Shown here: piece after piece, positions 51,538 to 58,929 of the stretch
Layout of the letters: every line of letters begins with the position of its first letter
How positions within the stretch are numbered: the stretch's first letter is position 1
Origin: SB11 sp965249955
GTDB lineage: Bacteria > Bacteroidota > Bacteroidia > UBA8524
Direction of reading: 5' to 3'
DNA: 64,000 bases
Assembly (NCBI GenBank): GCA_965249955.1
Contig: OZ252261.1
Coordinates: 3,286,001 to 3,350,000 of the forward strand
Notes under the pieces: model-generated
What the model was told of the DNA's origin: nothing
What the model saw: only the letters and a program-made list of their open reading frames with translations
The model's database searches: none
Made by a program: the position numbers and the translations under genes

Positions 51538-52411
51538 TATTGTACATCACCTCGTTTATGTTCTCCCGCGAAGTTTCAAGGCTCATTTTAGCCACCTCTA
51601 TTTTTACACGTTGCACATATTCGGCTACTGTATTAGCAGTAGCTTTTTTAAATCGGCGTTCAAAATTGCGGCGGCTTAGGGCTACCACTTCTGCTAATTC
51701 ATCCACAGTTATTTTTTCCTTATAGTTATTCTCAATGTACTCCTGCGCTTTGCGAACAGGTTCGTCCTCGTGTCCCTTTTGTCCTTGGAAAACCACAAAC
51801 GATAGTTGGTTTTCGCGTTCCATTTCAATAGCAAACACCTTTGCCGATAGTATAGCCATATCCCTGCCTGCAAACTTCTCTATCAAATATAATATCAGGT
51901 TTAGGTACGAGAAAGCCCCACCGCTTGAGTATATGCCATTTTCATCAGTAATAATCTTTTCAGTTACCAACTCTACATCAGGAAACATTTGCCTAAAAGC
52001 ATTTTCAGCCATCCAGTGCGTAGCGCATTTTTTGCCTTTGAGCAATCCTGTTGATGCCAGTATAAATGCCCCCATGCACAAGCTGGCCACCTCAGCACCC
52101 GCTTTGTATTGTTGCTCTATCCAAGGCACAAACGCTTTGTTTATTTCCATAGCCTCCACAATATCGCCATCTACCGCAGGTATAATAATAAGGTCGGTTT
52201 GTTTCACATCTTTTAGCAGCACATCAGCATTTATAGTATACAGTCCGCCAGCAAGTTTGGTTTCTTTGTCAAGTCCCACCAATTGCACCTTAAACAAAGG
52301 GTCAAGGCCTCTGTCTTTAAAAAACAAATTTACCTGTGTCAGCAATTGACGTGTACCCTCTAAACTGCCCAGTATAGCCTTTTGTGGTACTAATATAGAT
52401 ACGTGCTTCAT
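51434..52411 (-). CDS. GlxA-family transcriptional regulator (DJ-1/PfpI plus AraC)
   Basis: 325 residues from the ATG at 52409-52411 (MKHVSILVPQ); earlier codons are not credible. The N-terminal half is a DJ-1/PfpI-like domain (LIIIPAVDGD, ASLCMGAFILASTGLLKGKKCATHW with a nucleophile-elbow Cys), the C-terminal half has two AraC helix-turn-helix motifs (ITVDELAEVVALSRRNFERRFKK and INEVMYNIGYTDPKAFRGTFKR). Transcribed divergently from the GyrI-like gene across 118 bases. Confidence 0.92.
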   Translation of the reverse strand: MKHVSILVPQKAILGSLEGTRQLLTQVNLFFKDRGLDPLFKVQLVGLDKETKLAGGLYTINADVLLKDVKQTDLIIIPAVDGDIVEAMEINKAFVPWIEQQYKAGAEVASLCMGAFILASTGLLKGKKCATHWMAENAFRQMFPDVELVTEKIITDENGIYSSGGAFSYLNLILYLIEKFAGRDMAILSAKVFAIEMERENQLSFVVFQGQKGHEDEPVRKAQEYIENNYKEKITVDELAEVVALSRRNFERRFKKATANTVAEYVQRVKIEVAKMSLETSRENINEVMYNIGYTDPKAFRGTFKRITGLSPIEYRNKYSRLVAG

Positions 52412-52529
52412 ACACCAAAAATAGTAAAAAATGTGTCGCAAACTACCCCCTTTATTGCCGTAAAACCACCCGAAACCTTTTGGTTGGGTATAGTAGGTTT
52501 GTATTGTATTTATAACCAGTTTTAGGACA

Positions 52530-52931
52530 ATGGAAAAATATATTTTGAATGAGGATATCAAAACGTTTTATATAACAGCAAAATCGTTTCCTGATGGTAT
52601 TGCGGATGCTTACGACCGATTGAACCAAATAGTTTCTCAAAATTCCAAAAGAACCTTTATAGGTTTTTCATGTCCCGATATAAATGGAGTGATAGTATAT
52701 AACGCTGCTGTTATTGAAGACTACGAGGGAGAAGGCGAACAACGCGGGTACCCTACTTTTACTATAAGAAAAGGCGAATACGTATCGGAAACCATTACCC
52801 ACTGGAAAGAGAAGCAGGCCACTATTGAACATACTTTTAGAAAACTGGTGCGCCACCCCAATGCTGAGTGTCCTTGTGTAGAAATGTACAGTGGCGATGA
52901 CATGGTATGTTTGGTTAAGGTGGGTGAGTAA
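52530..52931 (+). CDS. GyrI-like small-molecule-binding protein
   Basis: 133 residues starting MEKYILNEDIKTFYITAKSFPDGI. The pattern of GVIVYNAAVIEDYEGEGE, TFTIRKGEYVSETI and CVEMYSGDDMVCLVKV matches single-domain GyrI/SOUL-like effector-binding proteins of Bacteroidota. No DNA-binding part. It may bind the ligand relevant to the divergent GlxA-type regulator; this is inference. Confidence 0.65.
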   Translation: MEKYILNEDIKTFYITAKSFPDGIADAYDRLNQIVSQNSKRTFIGFSCPDINGVIVYNAAVIEDYEGEGEQRGYPTFTIRKGEYVSETITHWKEKQATIEHTFRKLVRHPNAECPCVEMYSGDDMVCLVKVGE

Positions 52932-53018
52932 GGATAATTTTCAATGTGCTAATGATAAGAGCAGAAAATAACAGTTGAAAGAGTGCTCTCCTTCTAGGCT
53001 TGTCGAAGGGCGGGATTT

Positions 53019-53129
53019 AACTCACCCCAAAAAAGGAAAAAGGGGGAATTGCGAAAATTCGCTCCTCTCTAAATTTAGAGAGGGGAAAAGTTGAAATAGG
53101 GAAGTGCTTTAGAATATTTGGGGTGAGTT
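53019..53129. repeat. 111-bp element with terminal inverted repeats, copy 2
   Basis: AACTCACCCC (53019-53028) and GGGGTGAGTT (53120-53129). The core CGCTCCTCTCTAAATTTAGA is the inverted counterpart of the core of copy 1 at 6441-6551. The rest of the 52932-53257 gap is AT-rich and without a supported gene. Confidence 0.7.
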
Positions 53130-53257
53130 AGGGCTAAGAATAAATAAAAAAATATTTGTAAAACCCAAAGGTTTTTGATACTAATAAATCAATTATGCAA
53201 CAAGGTTTTAGTAGAATTGTATATAACTTAAAAAATATTTAAAAACACTGTAACAAC

Positions 53258-53818
53258 ATGAGAAAGTTGAAACTGCAAGTGCAAATAACCGTTGACGGTT
53301 TTATTGCGGGCACACAGGGCGAAATGGATTGGCTTACTTTTCCTTGGACAAAGGATATAGAAGAGTATGTAACCCAAATTTCCGAGCCTGTTGACGCTAT
53401 TTTATTGGGCAGAAATTTGGCACAGGGTTTTATTCCCCACTGGGCGGCAAATCCTGAGGGAGAAGACCAAAAAGGCATTGATAAGATAAACAATACCAAA
53501 AAATATGTATTTACAAAAACACTTCAAAAATCGGAGTGGGCAAATACTGAGGTTGTGAATGGTGAGCTAAAAGAAGAGATATTAAAGTTAAAAGCACAAG
53601 ATGGCGGTGATATGATTGTATATGGCGGCGGAACTTTTGTAAGCGCATTGCTAAAAGAAGAGCTGATAGATGAGTTACATTTATTTATTAATCCTGCTGC
53701 AATAGGAAATGGGATGCCGATTTTTAAAGGGTTGGAAAAAACACAACGCTTTAAACTGCAAAAAGCACAAGCATTTGAGTGTGGTATAGTACTTATTAAT
53801 TATCAACTAAATAAATAA
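53258..53818 (+). CDS. dihydrofolate-reductase-family (RibD C-terminal) protein
   Basis: 186 residues. LQVQITVDGFIAGTQGEMDW is the family start, DAILLGRNLAQGF holds the NADPH-site strand, and GGDMIVYGGGTFVSALLKEELIDELHLFINP the second. Such YyaP-like proteins are likely NADPH-dependent reductases of unknown substrate. First gene of a run of seven small genes. Confidence 0.88.
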   Translation: MRKLKLQVQITVDGFIAGTQGEMDWLTFPWTKDIEEYVTQISEPVDAILLGRNLAQGFIPHWAANPEGEDQKGIDKINNTKKYVFTKTLQKSEWANTEVVNGELKEEILKLKAQDGGDMIVYGGGTFVSALLKEELIDELHLFINPAAIGNGMPIFKGLEKTQRFKLQKAQAFECGIVLINYQLNK

Positions 53819-53823
53819 AAACA

Positions 53824-54228
53824 ATGACAACGCAGATTTTTGTAAATTTACCTGTGAAGGATTTAAATAAATCCATTGAATTTTTCACAAAGCTTGGATA
53901 TTCATTTAACCCCCAGTTTACCGATGAAAAAGCTACCTGTATGATAGTAAGTGATAACATATTTGTTATGTTATTAACCGAACCTTTTTTCAAAACCTTT
54001 ACCACAAGAGCCATTTGCAATACACTAAAAGAAGTAGAAGTAATAAACTCTTTTAGTGCCGAAAGCAGGGAAAAAGTGGATGAAATAGTAGAAAAGGCAA
54101 TTGCAGCAGGTGCTTTTGAACATCCTGTCCAAGATCATGGGTGGATGTACATCCGCAGCTTTAACGATTTAGACGGCCACCATTGGGAATATGCATATAT
54201 GGATATGAGTGCAGTGCCCCAAGCATAA
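53824..54228 (+). CDS. VOC (glyoxalase-like) protein
   Basis: 134 residues, two beta-alpha-beta-beta-beta modules: IFVNLPVKDLNKSIEFFTKLGYSF and a C-terminal MYIRSFNDLDGHHWEYAYMDM. Five bases after the previous gene. Its metal-site Glu/His pattern is partly visible (HWEYAY). Substrate unknown. Confidence 0.88.
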   Translation: MTTQIFVNLPVKDLNKSIEFFTKLGYSFNPQFTDEKATCMIVSDNIFVMLLTEPFFKTFTTRAICNTLKEVEVINSFSAESREKVDEIVEKAIAAGAFEHPVQDHGWMYIRSFNDLDGHHWEYAYMDMSAVPQA

Positions 54229-54247
54229 CAAACTAAACAATAAAACA

Positions 54248-54673
54248 ATGACAATAATTAACACTTATCTAAACTTTGACGGCAAAGCCGAAGAAGCATT
54301 TAATTTTTACAAATCAGTATTTGGTGGCGAGTTTGTTACTTTTCAACGTATGAAAGATGCACCGGGTATGGAGCAATTGCCTGCTGCTGAAAAAGAACGG
54401 ATTATGCACGTATCGCTACCTATTAGCGAAGGGTATACACTTATGGCTAGTGATACTTTACCTTCTGCGGGACATACGATAACAGAAGGTAACAATTACC
54501 ACATATCTGTTGGGGCAGATAGTGAAGAGGAAACCCGCCGATTGTTTAACGGTTTATCGGCAGGCGGAAAAGTAACCATGCCGCTTGAAAAAATGTTTTG
54601 GGGTGCACTGTTTGGTTCGTTTACTGATAAATTTGGTATTAATTGGATGGTAAATTACGAGTTGCCAAAATAA
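54248..54673 (+). CDS. PhnB-like VOC protein
   Basis: 141 residues from the ATG at 54248; the frame is open to 54209 within the previous gene but those codons are unlikely. INTYLNFDGKAEEAFNFYKSVFGGEF and GALFGSFTDKFGINWMVNYE are the PhnB (3-dmu-9_3-mt) signature. Confidence 0.88.
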   Translation: MTIINTYLNFDGKAEEAFNFYKSVFGGEFVTFQRMKDAPGMEQLPAAEKERIMHVSLPISEGYTLMASDTLPSAGHTITEGNNYHISVGADSEEETRRLFNGLSAGGKVTMPLEKMFWGALFGSFTDKFGINWMVNYELPK

Positions 54674-54677
54674 ATTC

Positions 54678-54722
54678 AATAAGCATAGTGATGGGGTTGC
54701 CCTTGCGCTATGCTTATTTTAC
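54678..54722 (+). terminator. hairpin inside the VOC run
   Basis: AATAAGCATAG (54678-54688) and CTATGCTTATT (54708-54718) followed by TTAC, so the run is probably two transcripts. Confidence 0.6.
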
Positions 54723-54775
54723 TATCAATTGTAAAGCGTATAAACCTTGTTAATCATAAAAAATAATTACAAACT

Positions 54776-55186
54776 ATGAGTGCAATTAATGTTTACCTTG
54801 TTTTTAACGGTAATTGTAGCGAAGCTATGGCCTTTTACCAAAGTTGCTTTGGTGGCGAGCTTACCCTACAGTCTGTTGCCCAATCGCCTATGGCTGCCGA
54901 ATGGCCTGCTGATGCACAGCAAAATATCCTTCACGCAATGCTGGTAAGTGATGGTATAACACTTTTTGGCTCAGATATGATGGATGGTGCACCAATTGAG
55001 GGTAATACCGTCAATTTATCATTAAATAGCAGTAGTAAAAAAGCGATTAATCAGTATTATACTAAACTTAGTGATGGAGGTAAAGCTCTTCGCCCCATGC
55101 ACAATTTCTTTGCAGGCAGTATGGGCGCGCTTATTGATAAATACAACAAAACATGGTTGCTATACAGTAATAATTCACAAGACTAA
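54776..55186 (+). CDS. PhnB-like VOC protein
   Basis: 136 residues: INVYLVFNGNCSEAMAFYQSCFGGEL and FFAGSMGALIDKYNKTWLLYS. A paralogue of the gene before, with the same arrangement of modules. Confidence 0.88.
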   Translation: MSAINVYLVFNGNCSEAMAFYQSCFGGELTLQSVAQSPMAAEWPADAQQNILHAMLVSDGITLFGSDMMDGAPIEGNTVNLSLNSSSKKAINQYYTKLSDGGKALRPMHNFFAGSMGALIDKYNKTWLLYSNNSQD

Positions 55187-55211
55187 TTACTGATTTTTAA
55201 CTATTAAAAAC

Positions 55212-55586
55212 ATGAAACGAATTAAAATTTTTTATTGGGTGTTTACCCTTCTATTTGTAGCAATGATGCTTTTTTCAGCTATACCTAATGCTATGGTTGA
55301 TGACCAATCGGTTGAGATATTTCATAAACAATTGGGTTACCCCGTTTATTTTATCCCATTTATTGGTTGGGCAAAAATTATAGGGTGTATCACCCTATTA
55401 ATACCCGGTTTCGCTCGAATTAAAGAGTGGGCTTATGCAGGCTTGTTTTTTGATTTAATTGGTGCAACATATTCTACAATAGCCATAGGTACGCCCGCAA
55501 TGTATTGGTGGCCAATGCTACTTTTTATTGGTATGGGTATAGCATCATACATTTTCTATCGTAAGAAGTTAACAGCAGAAGTATAA
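55212..55586 (+). CDS. DoxX-like membrane protein
   Basis: 124 residues, four membrane helices (about 5-23, 48-64, 72-90, 97-115). LGYPVYFIPFIGWAKIIGCI is the DoxX-like motif. Three bases before the next gene. Confidence 0.85.
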   Translation: MKRIKIFYWVFTLLFVAMMLFSAIPNAMVDDQSVEIFHKQLGYPVYFIPFIGWAKIIGCITLLIPGFARIKEWAYAGLFFDLIGATYSTIAIGTPAMYWWPMLLFIGMGIASYIFYRKKLTAEV

Positions 55587-55588
55587 TT

Positions 55589-56215
55589 ATGAGCAAGATA
55601 ATAGTTGATGTAGCTATGTCGCTTGATGGGTTTATGGCGGGTGACAACAGAGGCCCGCAAAACCCATTGGGCGATGGCGGCATCGCCATACATGAATGGA
55701 TGTTTAAGCAAAAAGGTTTTTACAGAAGTCATGGAATGGAAGCTCCTAATGAAGGACTGGAAGATGGTGCCGACGGTAAGCTGATTGAGGATATTATGGC
55801 TTGTACGGGTGCTTATATTATGGGTAAAAGGATGTTTGAAGAAGGCGAAGCTAATTGGCCTGAGGATTTGTTTAAGAAAGATGTTTATGTTTTAACCAAT
55901 GAGGTTAGAGAACCTTGGGTACAAAAAGGCTCAACAACATTCTATTTTATTAATGATGGGATAGAAAGTGCGTTAGAAAAAGCCAAAAGATCAGCCAACG
56001 GACAAGACATAAGAATACAAGGTGGGGGAGATACCATACAGCAGTTTTTAAATGCAGGTTTGGTAGATGAATTTACCCTGCATATATCACCAGTGTTTTT
56101 AGGTAGCGGTATTCGCTTGTTTGACAAAATAGATAAAGAAAAATACAAGTTTGAAATAGTTGATGTTACCCCATCACAATTAACAACCCATATACAGTAT
56201 AGGGTAATAAAATAA
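55589..56215 (+). CDS. dihydrofolate-reductase-family (RibD C-terminal) protein
   Basis: 208 residues: IIVDVAMSLDGFMAGDNRGP, AYIMGKRMFEEGEANW and DIRIQGGGDTIQQFLNAGLVDEFTLHISPV. A second, diverged copy of the gene type at 53258-53818, so the run begins and nearly ends with the same family. Confidence 0.88.
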   Translation: MSKIIVDVAMSLDGFMAGDNRGPQNPLGDGGIAIHEWMFKQKGFYRSHGMEAPNEGLEDGADGKLIEDIMACTGAYIMGKRMFEEGEANWPEDLFKKDVYVLTNEVREPWVQKGSTTFYFINDGIESALEKAKRSANGQDIRIQGGGDTIQQFLNAGLVDEFTLHISPVFLGSGIRLFDKIDKEKYKFEIVDVTPSQLTTHIQYRVIK

Positions 56216-56247
56216 ACCTGATACTACTTTAAAAGCCAGTTACAATT

Positions 56248-56457
56248 ATGGTTGAGGTATTTAAAACAAATGTGCAAAAAGCCTCTGAGGCCAATAAAAT
56301 AATTAGCCAGTTGAACCGCTTTTTCCCCGACAGTAAAATAAACTTCGACCTTGAAGATTGTGATAGAGTACTTAGAGTGGAAGGACGAAATATAACAGTT
56401 GAGAAGGTAGTAGAGTTAGTAGAAAAGCATGGGTTTAATTGTGCCGAGCTAGAGTAA
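56248..56457 (+). CDS. HMA-like protein without metal-binding cysteines (69 residues)
   Basis: MVEVFKTNVQKASEANKIIS, SKINFDLEDCDRVLRVEG and VVELVEKHGFNCAELE fit a ferredoxin-like beta-alpha-beta-beta-alpha-beta fold as in copper chaperones, but there is no CxxC in the first loop. Two single cysteines remain. Role unknown. Confidence 0.7.
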   Translation: MVEVFKTNVQKASEANKIISQLNRFFPDSKINFDLEDCDRVLRVEGRNITVEKVVELVEKHGFNCAELE

Positions 56458-56531
56458 AACTTGAAAAGAGAGTTAAGAAATAATATTGGGTAGATGAAAT
56501 TTTTTGTATTACTACCAAATAAAAAATATTT

Positions 56532-56539
56532 TATATTTG
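56532..56539 (+). promoter_or_regulatory. candidate -7 element for the MATE gene
   Basis: TATATTTG matches TAnnTTTG. The nearest TTTG (56503-56506) is 25 bases upstream, longer than usual. It gives a leader of about 195 bases. Confidence 0.4.
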
Positions 56540-56586
56540 CAGCATCAAAACTGATAAAAATTCTACGCCGATGATTTAGTTAATAT

Positions 56587-56644
56587 CCGTCACATAGTAT
56601 AACTGTTTAATGTTTTGTGGCGGAACAGCTGCTTGTTAGTAGCT
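56587..56644 (+). promoter_or_regulatory. structured leader of the MATE gene
   Basis: Two adjacent hairpins: CCGTCACA (56587-56594) with TGTGGCGG (56616-56623), and AGCTGCT (56627-56633) with AGTAGCT (56638-56644), both closed with a G-U pair. A further GCATG-rich segment follows at 56664-56683. Could be a regulatory RNA; it does not match a riboswitch motif that I can name. Confidence 0.4.
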
Positions 56645-56739
56645 ATTATCAAAAAAACAATGCTTGCATGTCTTAGCATGCCTAAGGATGTGTATTGCAT
56701 AATTCTAAATAAAAGTCAGTTTAATAAAATCAATTCTTA

Positions 56740-58161
56740 ATGAGTAATAAAGGAGTAAAACCACATAGGTTTTCGGATTATATACGTATAATAAAATCAG
56801 CTTTAAAAGGTGAAGAGCATGATTATACCACTATAAACTTGCGTAAAGCAGTTGTGTTATTGGCAATTCCAATGATGTTGGAGTTAGCCCTTGAGTCTGT
56901 ATTTGCAGTTGTTGACATTTATTTTGTAAATAAACTAGGTGTTCATGCTACATCGGTAGTAGGTCTTACAGAGTCGGTAATCACCATAATATATTCGGTA
57001 GGTATAGGGCTAAGTGCTGCTGCTACTGCTACTGTAGCACGAAGGGTAGGAGAGAAGAATAATGAGGGGGCAGCTCGTGCAGGGGCACAGGCTATTGTGT
57101 TAGCCATTATAACGTCATTGGCGTTGGGTATACCCGGTTATGTTTACGCAGGTGATATACTAGGGTTGATGGGTGCAGAGCCTGCCGCAATAGAAGAAGG
57201 TATAGTATATACCCAACTAATGTTTGGTGGCAATGTGGTTATTATTTTACTGTTTCTTATCAACGGAATTTTTCGTGGGGCGGGTAATGCCTCAATAGCA
57301 ATGAAAAGTTTGTGGATAGGAAACTTATTTAATATTGTGTTAGACCCTTTGCTGATTTTTGGTTTATCGTTTATACCGGGTTTAGGCATTGCGGGTGCGG
57401 CTATAGCTACTATAAGCGGACGTACTATTGCTTTGGCTTACCAGATATATCATTTAAAGCAATCATCAGGTATTATAAAAATAAAGGCACACCATTTTAA
57501 ACCTGATTTTACGGTGATAAAGGGGCTTATATCTATAGCATCTCCAGCAGCCTTTCAGTTTATAATTGCATCAGCCAGTTGGATATTTTTAGCATCAATG
57601 GTGGCTGATTATGGTAGTGCTGCGTCAGCAGGATATCAAACAGCTATACGCCTTTTTATATTTTTTATTTTACCTGCATGGGGCATGAGCAATGCCGTAG
57701 CTACACTTGTAGGGCAAAACCTTGGTGCAAAACTGCCCGAAAGGGCTGTGCAAAGTGTAACTATAACAGCCAATTACAACATGATTTTTATGGCTATTGT
57801 TACTGTGTTGTTGTTAATATTTGCACAACCACTGGTTGGTTTTTTTGTGCCCGCAGTTGAGTTGGCACAAAGAGAGTATGCAATATTGTCGTTACAAATA
57901 TTAAGCTCGGGATATATATTTTATGGCCTTAGTATGATATTTACGCAAGCTTTTAATGGCGCAGGTGATACCAAAACCCCCTCATGGATATACTTTTTTG
58001 GGTTTTGGGTTTTTCAGGTGCCTTTTGCCTACCTATTGCATAAATATACAGGTATAGGTGTTGCAGGTATTTTTTTGGCAGTTCCTATTGCTGAAACATT
58101 AATGGCCATAGCTGTTTTTATTTTATTTAAACAAGGGAAATGGAAAAAGGTTGAAGTATAA
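56740..58161 (+). CDS. MATE-family multidrug/metabolite efflux transporter
   Basis: 473 residues, twelve membrane helices in two six-helix halves. Family segments: IPMMLELALESVFAVVDIYF, GLSAAATATVARRVGEKN and, in the second half, IFTQAFNGAGDTKTPSWIYF. Sodium- or proton-driven export of cationic compounds is usual. It has a long leader with predicted structure. Converges with the two-component operon 30 bases away. Confidence 0.92.
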   Translation: MSNKGVKPHRFSDYIRIIKSALKGEEHDYTTINLRKAVVLLAIPMMLELALESVFAVVDIYFVNKLGVHATSVVGLTESVITIIYSVGIGLSAAATATVARRVGEKNNEGAARAGAQAIVLAIITSLALGIPGYVYAGDILGLMGAEPAAIEEGIVYTQLMFGGNVVIILLFLINGIFRGAGNASIAMKSLWIGNLFNIVLDPLLIFGLSFIPGLGIAGAAIATISGRTIALAYQIYHLKQSSGIIKIKAHHFKPDFTVIKGLISIASPAAFQFIIASASWIFLASMVADYGSAASAGYQTAIRLFIFFILPAWGMSNAVATLVGQNLGAKLPERAVQSVTITANYNMIFMAIVTVLLLIFAQPLVGFFVPAVELAQREYAILSLQILSSGYIFYGLSMIFTQAFNGAGDTKTPSWIYFFGFWVFQVPFAYLLHKYTGIGVAGIFLAVPIAETLMAIAVFILFKQGKWKKVEV

Positions 58162-58191
58162 AAGTTTAAAACTAAACAAAAGGAAAGAAGA

Positions 58192-58929
58192 TTAAAATCT
58201 ATCTAAAAAGTCTTTCTTTTTACGTTTTGATATAGTTATTTCAGTACCGTTTACCATTGTTACATAGCCGCCCTCGCCCCTGTGGTAGTGGGTTATATGC
58301 CCAATATTAACAATATGCGAATGGTGCACACGTATAAAATCTGACGGAGGCAATTGGTCTTCATATTCTTTTAGGTGGCGGGTACTTAAAATTACCTTGC
58401 CACCTATTAATGCTATTTTGGTATAGCTGCCTTCTGCCGAAAGACAAATAATATCATCAAGGTTTACAAAGTTAAACCCATCACTGGCAGGTATAGCTAT
58501 TTTACCTGTTTTCCCTACTTTGGTATCAAGTTGTTCCAACAAAAATTTGATGTTTCCTTCTGTGCTTTTTTCTTTAAGCCTAGCAAACGCTTTTTGTATT
58601 GCGGCCAGTAAATCATCAATACTAATGGGTTTTAGTATATAATCAAGTGCGTTGGTTTTAATAGCCTGCAAAGCATAATTATCGTATGCGGTTACAAATA
58701 TTACTTCAAAATCAACTTTGGGCACACGCCTAAGCAAATCAAAGCCACTGCCATCAGGCATGGATATATCTAAAAAAATAACATCGGGCTGTTGGCTTTG
58801 TATTAGGGTAAGGGCATTTTCTACACCGTTGGCAAGGCCAACAATAAGTACGCCATCACAATACTTTTCAATAAGTGTTTGCAGCGTTTCTCTACTTTTC
58901 CTTTCGTCATCAACAATTATGGCTCTCAT
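58192..58929 (-). CDS. LytTR-type response regulator
   Basis: 245 residues. Receiver domain with Asp7, Asp8, phospho-acceptor Asp54 (IFLDISMPDG) and Lys100 (YILKP), then a LytTR DNA-binding domain (ICLSAEGSYTKIAL, FIRVHHSHIVNIGHI). It overlaps the sensor kinase gene by four bases (ATGA), so the two are translated together and form a pair. Confidence 0.95.
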   Translation of the reverse strand: MRAIIVDDERKSRETLQTLIEKYCDGVLIVGLANGVENALTLIQSQQPDVIFLDISMPDGSGFDLLRRVPKVDFEVIFVTAYDNYALQAIKTNALDYILKPISIDDLLAAIQKAFARLKEKSTEGNIKFLLEQLDTKVGKTGKIAIPASDGFNFVNLDDIICLSAEGSYTKIALIGGKVILSTRHLKEYEDQLPPSDFIRVHHSHIVNIGHITHYHRGEGGYVTMVNGTEITISKRKKKDFLDRF

